Origin: Patescibacteria group bacterium
GTDB lineage: Bacteria > Patescibacteriota > Saccharimonadia > CAILAD01 > BJGX01
Length of the DNA stretch: 9,418 nt
Assembly (NCBI GenBank): GCA_030917065.1
Contig: JAUPVL010000045.1
Span: 1-9,418, forward strand
Direction of reading: 5' to 3'
In this document: piece after piece, positions 6,150 through 9,418 of the stretch
How the letters are laid out: each line of letters begins with the position of its first letter
Position numbering within the stretch: the stretch's first letter is position 1
Notes under the pieces: model-generated
What the model saw: the letters and a program-made list of their open reading frames with translations, nothing else
Databases searched by the model: none
What the model was told of the DNA's origin: nothing
Made by a program: the position numbers and the translations under genes

Positions 6150-6434
6150 TTAGTTGACTACGCCGTAAAAACTCTCTAGTAGTTTGTATACTATATAGGC
6201 TGGCCACACCATGGATTTCAAAAATCCTGTGATTACAGCACCGAAGTTCGTGGCCGCTTGCATCCAATAGACCATTGATCCTATAAAACCAACAAAATAC
6301 AATGCTCCAGCTGTACCGTGTTGAGCACCATTATTGTTCTTACCGCACTCCTTGCTCCACTCTTTCCACTTCTCTGGATCACCAAGATTTGCCTTGATTT
6401 CTATGTCTGCTTTACTTGATTTGGACTTTGCCAT
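6150..6434 (-). CDS. Small conserved membrane protein
   Basis: A 94-residue protein. The first 37 residues are charged and cytoplasmic-looking (KADIEIKANLGDPEKWKEWSKECG). The rest is hydrophobic: a helix at about 42-60 (GALYFVGFIGSMVYWMQAA), a short turn, and a second helix at about 66-90 ending SMVWPAYIVYKLLESF. I recall many small bacterial proteins with the same GxxYxxGFIGAxVYY...KAxVWPAxxVY plan, but no established function. It has the best Shine-Dalgarno in the window (AAGGAG, 5 nt spacing) and a TGC-TATAAT promoter, so it is probably well expressed. It diverges from the Crp/Fnr gene and lies 49 nt before the PAP2 gene without a visible terminator, so read-through into that cluster is possible. 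Confidence 0.8.
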   Translation of the reverse strand: MAKSKSSKADIEIKANLGDPEKWKEWSKECGKNNNGAQHGTAGALYFVGFIGSMVYWMQAATNFGAVITGFLKSMVWPAYIVYKLLESFYGVVN

Positions 6435-6439
6435 AATAA

Positions 6440-6445
6440 CTCCTT
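6440..6445 (-). promoter_or_regulatory. Strong Shine-Dalgarno of the small membrane protein
   Basis: AAGGAG on the minus strand, 5 nt before the ATG at 6434. It fixes the start and suggests efficient translation. Confidence 0.75.
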
Positions 6446-6462
6446 ATAGTTTATATAATTTA

Positions 6463-6471
6463 ATTATAGCA
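6463..6471 (-). promoter_or_regulatory. Extended -10 promoter of the small membrane protein
   Basis: The minus strand reads TGC-TATAAT, a perfect extended -10, with no good -35. Initiation near 6456 gives a leader of about 22 nt carrying AAGGAG. Confidence 0.6.
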
Positions 6472-6551
6472 AATATTCACCTGCTTGATTAATTAGCCCC
6501 TAGCTACGGTGGTAAATAATACTATATAAAAGGCTAAAAAGTTGTGGTCAT

Positions 6552-6563
6552 TATTAAGTAATA
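6552..6563. repeat. TATTA-N2-TAATA dyad, copy 1
   Basis: TATTAAGTAATA is a perfect inverted repeat with 5-bp arms and an AG centre. Its centre is about 69 bp upstream of the predicted start of the Crp/Fnr mRNA. The same 12-mer in reverse complement occurs at 7299-7310, in front of the next gene. It is a candidate operator, possibly for the neighbouring Crp/Fnr protein (autoregulation). Confidence 0.4.
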
Positions 6564-6591
6564 TCAATTCTTGGTAGTTAATGCTTGTGTT

Positions 6592-6619
6592 TTGGTTATT
6601 TGCATCGTTGGATTATAAT
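6592..6619 (+). promoter_or_regulatory. Leaderless promoter of the Crp/Fnr gene
   Basis: TTGGTT (6592-6597), a 16-nt spacer and a perfect TATAAT (6614-6619), with the ATG 6 nt further at 6626. The -10 lies inside the longer open frame that begins at 6581, which argues that the real start is 6626. Confidence 0.6.
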
Positions 6620-6625
6620 CAAAAT

Positions 6626-7270
6626 ATGCTGAGATTAGACCCAATCATCAAACAATTACCAACGAAAAGCTTTGAAAAAGGTGAAATAATACTGAAGCCA
6701 GGCGACATACCTAAAAACGGATATATACCAATCACTGGTGTTATTGCAACCTACTCGATTGATCACCATGGCATAGAACGCAGAATAATATCTGCCAAAG
6801 AATATGAGCTCGTACCAAATAATTGGCTGATATCGCCTGGTGTGCCCGTGGATTATTACTATAGAGCATATACAGACGTGGTTTGTGGACTAGCGGACAG
6901 AAGAGGCTTCCCAAAACTACTAATGGACAATCCTGAAGCACTATATGAGTTGTTGCTCGTACAGGACAATAGAATGCAAGCTGCCAAGTACCGTATCGAA
7001 ACTCTTATACAGCCCAGAGCAATCGATAAGCTTTTGTATATGTTTAGATATATTATTCAGCGTGTTTCTATACCAACAGATAATAAAAAATGGGTGCAAA
7101 CCATCTTTCCGCTCACACAGGCAGAGTTTGCCGATGCACTTGGTATCACGCGCGAAACAGCAGCCAAGGATCTTTCACAATTAGAGAAAGATGGTGTCAT
7201 CAAATCAAAAAGTAAAGGGATATATTTGATCAACACAAATAAACTAAGTCAGAGAACTGGCGAAAAATAG
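6626..7270 (+). CDS. Crp/Fnr-family transcription regulator
   Basis: A 214-residue DNA-binding protein. Residues about 12-95 form a cNMP-type beta-barrel (FEKGEIILKPGD ... GYIPITGVIATYSID ... GIERRIISAKEYELV), about 100-145 the long dimer helix, and about 160-205 a Crp-type winged helix with the HTH PLTQAEFADALGITRETAAKDLSQLEKDGVI at 162-192. It lacks the N-terminal cysteine cluster of Fnr (only C87) and the Arg-Ser cyclic-nucleotide signature of CRP, so the signal is unknown. An upstream ATG at 6581 would add 15 residues, but a TATAAT lies 6 nt before the ATG at 6626, so that start is preferred. Copies of a TATTA-N2-TAATA dyad lie before it and after it; autoregulation and control of the following gene are inferred. 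Confidence 0.88.
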   Translation: MLRLDPIIKQLPTKSFEKGEIILKPGDIPKNGYIPITGVIATYSIDHHGIERRIISAKEYELVPNNWLISPGVPVDYYYRAYTDVVCGLADRRGFPKLLMDNPEALYELLLVQDNRMQAAKYRIETLIQPRAIDKLLYMFRYIIQRVSIPTDNKKWVQTIFPLTQAEFADALGITRETAAKDLSQLEKDGVIKSKSKGIYLINTNKLSQRTGEK

Positions 7271-7275
7271 TGCTC

Positions 7276-7295
7276 AAATATCATTTGGATATTTT
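7276..7295 (+). terminator. Weak AT-rich hairpin after the Crp/Fnr gene
   Basis: AAATATC (7276-7282) pairs with GATATTT (7288-7294) around a 5-nt loop, 5 nt after the TAG stop. The stem is 7 bp and nearly all A-T, and the T-tract is part of the right arm, so it is at best a weak terminator or attenuator. Confidence 0.3.
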
Positions 7296-7298
7296 GAT

Positions 7299-7310
7299 TA
7301 TTACTTAATA
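7299..7310. repeat. TATTA-N2-TAATA dyad, copy 2
   Basis: TATTACTTAATA is the exact reverse complement of copy 1 at 6552-6563. Its centre is about 42 bp upstream of the predicted start of the 7350 mRNA, the classic place for a class II Crp/Fnr activator site. The promoter there has an extended -10 but no visible -35, which suits activation. Confidence 0.45.
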
Positions 7311-7331
7311 GAGGATGTACTGATAGTAAAG

Positions 7332-7340
7332 TGATACAAT
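7332..7340 (+). promoter_or_regulatory. Extended -10 promoter of the four-helix membrane protein
   Basis: TGA-TACAAT ends 9 nt before the ATG at 7350. No -35 match is seen at 16-18 nt. The mRNA would have at most 2-3 nt before the ATG, with no room for a Shine-Dalgarno. Confidence 0.5.
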
Positions 7341-7349
7341 AACATTAGT

Positions 7350-7790
7350 ATGATTATTCTAAATATAGTTTTAGCCATTTTTATTATCTTAGAGACATTC
7401 AACCTTTTGGTCTTATACTTTAGGCCATCTATGAAACAAGCCAATGGCATAGGAGTATTTAACGCTTGGAATAAATCAAAAAAAGACCCTGAGATACATA
7501 GTTTTATCAAATACTTAGCATATTGGGTAGCAGGTACCAAGCTTATTATCATATCTCTACTGCTAGTTATACTTATATTGGCAGAGCCTACTCTCAAGAT
7601 AGTAGCTGTTGGTGTGTTGGCGCTTACTATAACTTCCTTTTACTGGAAGATGTCTCCGATCATCAAACAGATGGATAGCGATGGCAATGTTTCGCCATCC
7701 GGATATCACAAGACACTAAGTTTAATAATTGTTGTTATCACTCTTGCTCTTAGCCTTTCGGCGTTATTTGCATATATAAACTTAGTCTAA
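7350..7790 (+). CDS. Four-helix membrane protein of unknown function
   Basis: A 146-residue protein with hydrophobic segments at about 1-26, 52-78, 80-96 and 120-144. The stretch IGVFNAWNKSKKDPEIHSFIKYLAYWVAGTKLIIISLLLVI (about 34-74) contains a conserved-looking motif, FNAWxKSKxDPExHxFxxYLxYWVAGTKL, that I recall in uncharacterised membrane proteins of many bacteria. No catalytic residues are evident. It follows the Crp/Fnr gene by 79 nt on the same strand, with its own extended -10 promoter and a dyad that could bind that regulator, so it is a candidate target. An open frame on the other strand (7301-7597) is not supported. Confidence 0.8.
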   Translation: MIILNIVLAIFIILETFNLLVLYFRPSMKQANGIGVFNAWNKSKKDPEIHSFIKYLAYWVAGTKLIIISLLLVILILAEPTLKIVAVGVLALTITSFYWKMSPIIKQMDSDGNVSPSGYHKTLSLIIVVITLALSLSALFAYINLV

Positions 7791-7828
7791 AAGCTACTTA
7801 TTACATCTGTCGCGTTGTCTGTAAGTTT

Positions 7829-7856
7829 TTTACAAAAATCCAGTTTGAGTTATTAT
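7829..7856 (+). promoter_or_regulatory. Leaderless promoter of the YdeI/OmpD-associated gene
   Basis: TTTACA (7829-7834, five of six), a 16-nt spacer and TATTAT (7851-7856), with the ATG 6 nt further at 7863. It shows that translation starts at 7863 and not at the ATG at 7815, which lies upstream of the -35. Confidence 0.65.
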
Positions 7857-7862
7857 AGATAT

Positions 7863-8168
7863 ATGACAATGCAATCAATACCAGGCGGCACCGTACACAC
7901 CTTGCCGCCAGATCTCAAAAAAGCCCTGAGCTCAAGTAGGCCGGCCTTAGACAAGTGGCAAAGCATTAGTCCGCTAGCACGCAATGAATGGATCTGTTGG
8001 AATATCTCCGTCAAGCAACAAAAGACCAGAGATGATCATATACGTCGTACAGTCGAGGAGTTACAAGAAGGCAAAAGTCGCCCTTGTTGCTGGATGGGTT
8101 GTATACACCGCACCGACAAAGCCATAAGCCCGTCTATCAAAGGGATACTCGCTAAGAGATCTAAGTAA
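7863..8168 (+). CDS. YdeI/OmpD-associated-type small protein
   Basis: A 101-residue soluble protein. The middle, about 45-87 (ISPLARNEWICWNISVKQQKTRDDHIRRTVEELQEGKSRPCCWMGCIHR), matches the C-terminal part of the YdeI/OmpD-associated family, with LSPLARxEWxxWIxxAKxxxTRxxRIxxxxEELxEGKRRPCCWPGCxHR as the recalled pattern. Short stand-alone versions are common. The family has been linked to bacteriocin protection in some annotations, but the mechanism is unknown. The three cysteines in CCWMGC with the nearby His could bind metal. A longer open frame begins at 7815, but the promoter lies inside it and the family start (PGGTVHTLPPDLKKAL) begins after 7863. It converges with the peptidase gene with 24 bp between stops. 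Confidence 0.8.
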   Translation: MTMQSIPGGTVHTLPPDLKKALSSSRPALDKWQSISPLARNEWICWNISVKQQKTRDDHIRRTVEELQEGKSRPCCWMGCIHRTDKAISPSIKGILAKRSK

Positions 8169-8192
8169 CCATTTAATGGTGATTAGCACAAA

Positions 8193-8825
8193 CTAGTCAA
8201 CTTCAGCCAACTGTATAATCTCTTTTGTGGGCATCTTTGTGAGTTCGATTACCGTCTTGCCGCTATTCTTCACTGCTCTATCCACCAACCATGCACCAGT
8301 TTTGTACGCCCAGCCTATCCAGCCTTCCGGTCTATTGAAGCCCGGGTTGTCAGCATTTTTAAACTTCTCGTACCATTCATGCATGGTCTTATCGTCAGCA
8401 TACTCTTTCCATGTGTGATTGGCCTTGCCATAGTCACGTTCAAATACTACACCGAGTCCCTCCGATACGACCCAAAACAGCTCACTTGACCTACTCATGG
8501 GTTCATAGTGGTAACGAACTGTATGATTTATCTCATGATATAGAGTATCTTTTATATATTCTTTGAACTTATCTAATCCAAGAGGTAGAGTTGGATCAAA
8601 AGTAAGATCCATTAGCTCAGGCGCGTATGCAGAACCACCAACTTTCATTTCTTCTGTAACATGAGAGAGGTTTGGCAATACTATTATGTTGAGATGTGGA
8701 GAAACATCTGGCAATACTTCTACCACATCATTTGCAACTGTCTCTATATAATACTTGAGATCGGCTTTGGCTATATCGCCACTAAGATCTTTCCAGTATT
8801 TTGATTCTAATAATACTACATTCAT
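8193..8825 (-). CDS. DUF2268-like zinc metallopeptidase
   Basis: A 210-residue protein with a zinc-peptidase HExxH motif at 97-101 (HEINH, in TLYHEINHTVRYHY) and a likely third ligand E122 in VVSEGLGVVF, 21 residues after the second His. This is the gluzincin-like order HExxH...E of predicted DUF2268 Zn-dependent proteases, which also share the ELxxWLVSEGLA stretch and the C-terminal YxxGxWLVxxxxxxxGxxxxEL region (here about 174-196). There is no signal or membrane segment, so it acts in the cytoplasm; the substrate is unknown. A TGT-TATACT lies 6 nt before the ATG, so the mRNA is probably leaderless. The tRNA-Asn terminator lies directly upstream. Confidence 0.85.
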   Translation of the reverse strand: MNVVLLESKYWKDLSGDIAKADLKYYIETVANDVVEVLPDVSPHLNIIVLPNLSHVTEEMKVGGSAYAPELMDLTFDPTLPLGLDKFKEYIKDTLYHEINHTVRYHYEPMSRSSELFWVVSEGLGVVFERDYGKANHTWKEYADDKTMHEWYEKFKNADNPGFNRPEGWIGWAYKTGAWLVDRAVKNSGKTVIELTKMPTKEIIQLAEVD

Positions 8826-8831
8826 CCTCTT

Positions 8832-8840
8832 AGTATAACA
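8832..8840 (-). promoter_or_regulatory. Extended -10 leaderless promoter of the metallopeptidase gene
   Basis: The minus strand reads TGT-TATACT, ending 6 nt before the ATG at 8825. The TG is part of the sequence just after the tRNA terminator's T-run, so terminator and promoter are fused. No -35 is visible. Confidence 0.55.
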
Positions 8841-8862
8841 AAAAGACCCTTTCGGGTCTTTT
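8840..8862 (-). terminator. Rho-independent terminator after tRNA-Asn
   Basis: A 9-bp perfect stem, AAAAGACCC with GGGTCTTTT, closes a GAAA tetraloop on the minus strand and runs into TTTTT (8844-8840). It lies 14 nt after the CCA end of the tRNA. The stem is symmetric, but only the minus strand continues the T-run well. Confidence 0.9.
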
Positions 8863-8876
8863 AAGCATAAATTCTT

Positions 8877-8951
8877 TGGCTCCGGGGACTGGATTCGAAC
8901 CAGCGACCAATTGATTAACAGTCAACTGCTCTACCGCTGAGCTACCCCGGA
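8877..8951 (-). tRNA. tRNA-Asn (anticodon GUU), CCA encoded
   Basis: A 75-nt cloverleaf on the minus strand. The acceptor stem TCCGGGG pairs with CCCCGGA. The D stem is GCTC/GAGC. The anticodon stem GTTGA/TCAAT holds the loop CTGTTAA, with anticodon GTT at 34-36. The variable region is 5 nt, the T stem GCTGG/CCAGT holds TTCGAAT, the discriminator is G, and CCA is encoded. The arms all pair apart from two G-U pairs. GUU reads both Asn codons AAC and AAU. It has its own strong promoter upstream and an intrinsic terminator just downstream, so it is a single-gene unit. Confidence 0.96.
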
Positions 8952-8971
8952 ATATCTACTAATACTACGTG

Positions 8972-9001
8972 ATTATATCTGTTAATATGGTGGCAAGTCA
9001 A
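8972..9001 (-). promoter_or_regulatory. Promoter of tRNA-Asn
   Basis: On the minus strand, TTGACT (9001-8996) and a perfect TATAAT (8977-8972) are 18 nt apart, the best -35/-10 pair in the window. Initiation near 8965 leaves a leader of about 14 nt for RNase P. The promoter is back to back with that of the gene at 9069. Confidence 0.75.
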
Positions 9002-9010
9002 GAAACTATA

Positions 9011-9019
9011 TGGTATCAT
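9011..9019 (+). promoter_or_regulatory. Extended -10 promoter of the gene at 9069
   Basis: TGG-TATCAT with no clear -35. Initiation near 9026 would give a leader of about 43 nt carrying the Shine-Dalgarno at 9058. Confidence 0.4.
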
Positions 9020-9057
9020 AACATCGCTTCAAAGAAGAGAACCTTGCTACATTTGCA

Positions 9058-9063
9058 GAGGAG
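9058..9063 (+). promoter_or_regulatory. Shine-Dalgarno of the partial right-edge gene
   Basis: GAGGAG (within AGAGGAG), 5 nt before the ATG at 9069. It supports this start and frame. Confidence 0.6.
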
Positions 9064-9068
9064 TTGGC

Positions 9069-9418
9069 ATGACACATTCAACCGCTATCTTGCAATTGGG
9101 TGATGTACAGATATATCGTATCACTCTAAGATCCAAGGTGCTGTTTGCACAGAGATGCCTCGCAAGGCCATTGCTTACCGACAAAAGGGGTAAATTCTTT
9201 GTAATATCGGGAGTTTTCTCTACTCGAGATCTCGACAAATTGGGTGAGATCATCGGAGTCATTCGCACCCAAGACCCCAAACAAACGCAGTTCCATACCT
9301 GGAGTGCTTATACTCTGGGTAGATCGGCTGGACTAGCTCACCAAAATATCCTAGACAGAATAGACGATATCGAGGATATGCAATCTGAGCATAGTTTAGT
9401 CATAGAGACTATTACTAA
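9069..9418 (+). CDS. Hypothetical protein, 5' part only (runs off the window)
   Basis: An open frame from the ATG at 9069 to the window end: 116 complete codons with no stop. The protein begins MTHSTAILQLGDVQIYRI and continues with TDKRGKFFVISGVFSTRDLDKLGEIIG (about 38-64), then HTWSAYTLGRSAGLAHQ and an acidic stretch, DRIDDIEDMQSEH. It is soluble in this part, with mixed strands and helices, and has no motif I recognise. A GAGGAG Shine-Dalgarno 5 nt upstream and an extended -10 promoter support it, and it is preferred over the antisense frame at 9047-9280. It diverges from tRNA-Asn. Confidence 0.65.
   Translation, partial: MTHSTAILQLGDVQIYRITLRSKVLFAQRCLARPLLTDKRGKFFVISGVFSTRDLDKLGEIIGVIRTQDPKQTQFHTWSAYTLGRSAGLAHQNILDRIDDIEDMQSEHSLVIETIT

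Noticed and set aside
6493..6537. TTAGCC ... GGCTAA inverted repeat in the 6435-6625 intergenic region
   Set aside because: Only 6-bp arms set 33 bp apart with no supporting feature; chance level.
6581..6625. Fifteen-codon N-terminal extension of the Crp/Fnr protein
   Set aside because: The promoter -10 lies within it, just before the ATG at 6626, and the extra residues do not resemble the family.
7301..7597. Minus-strand open frame of 98 codons with hydrophobic stretches
   Set aside because: Antisense to the membrane protein at 7350; hydrophobicity mirrors the sense gene.
7815..7862. Sixteen-codon N-terminal extension of the YdeI-type protein
   Set aside because: Both promoter boxes (7829-7834 and 7851-7856) lie inside it, and the family-like sequence begins after 7863.
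8168..8180. ACCATT/AATGGT inverted repeat between two convergent genes
   Set aside because: The real loop would leave only a 4-bp stem and neither strand has a T-run, so it is not a credible terminator.
9047..9280. Minus-strand open frame of 77 codons
   Set aside because: The plus-strand frame from 9069 has a Shine-Dalgarno, a promoter and no stop for 116 codons; the antisense frame has neither signal.
1..9418. CRISPR array, insertion sequence or prophage
   Set aside because: I found no regularly spaced repeats, transposase, integrase, capsid or terminase sequence in any frame.

Overview
The window looks like a stretch of chromosome from a small, AT-leaning bacterium, most likely a Candidatus Saccharibacteria (TM7, Patescibacteria/CPR) genome. 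This rests on recalled family resemblance, not a search. Three proteins point that way: a winged-helix/Nudix-fold protein that begins MHWIERHIL, a short protein that begins MKWAKPPLNKIYEALGAIAD, and a lysine-rich, single-anchor exported protein whose membrane segment ends in SRAA. TGA is used as a stop and no gene has an in-frame TGA, so the standard bacterial code fits. I see no insertion sequence, prophage gene or CRISPR array.

Layout. From 2 to 2961 all genes are on the minus strand: an exported protein of unknown role (2-961), an orotate-phosphoribosyltransferase-like enzyme (1054-1641), a DUF1801 protein (1653-2003), a short conserved protein (2010-2480) and a small zinc-binding-type protein (2542-2961). 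A wHTH/Nudix-fold protein is on the plus strand (3042-3689). A minus-strand envelope/lipid cluster follows, read from 6100 down to 3696: PAP2 phosphatase, YegS-type lipid kinase, a three-helix membrane protein and an orphan extracytoplasmic sensor-like protein. A small membrane protein (6150-6434) lies just upstream of this cluster. Plus-strand genes come next: a Crp/Fnr-type regulator (6626-7270), a four-helix membrane protein (7350-7790) and a YdeI/OmpD-associated protein (7863-8168). On the minus strand are a DUF2268-like metallopeptidase (8193-8825) and tRNA-Asn(GUU) (8877-8951). A partial plus-strand gene runs off the right edge (from 9069).

Gene expression is the most striking aspect. 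Six transcription-unit starts have a -10-like hexamer exactly 6 nt before the ATG, which puts transcription initiation on the start codon itself (leaderless mRNAs). Three other units have a Shine-Dalgarno and a real leader. Terminators are packed against the next promoter, for example a GAAA-loop hairpin after the tRNA and a 14-bp hairpin after the zinc-binding gene. A 12-bp perfect dyad, TATTA-N2-TAATA, occurs in front of the Crp/Fnr gene and again in front of the gene after it, and is a candidate operator.

Functionally, the PAP2 phosphatase and lipid kinase can be read as a phosphorylation/dephosphorylation pair for membrane lipids or lipid carriers. The pyrE-like enzyme would serve nucleotide salvage or synthesis. 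No single novel defence or mobile system is evident. The interesting leads are the leaderless promoter architecture, the degenerate Nudix domain in a likely regulator, the Crp/Fnr dyads and the orphan sensor.
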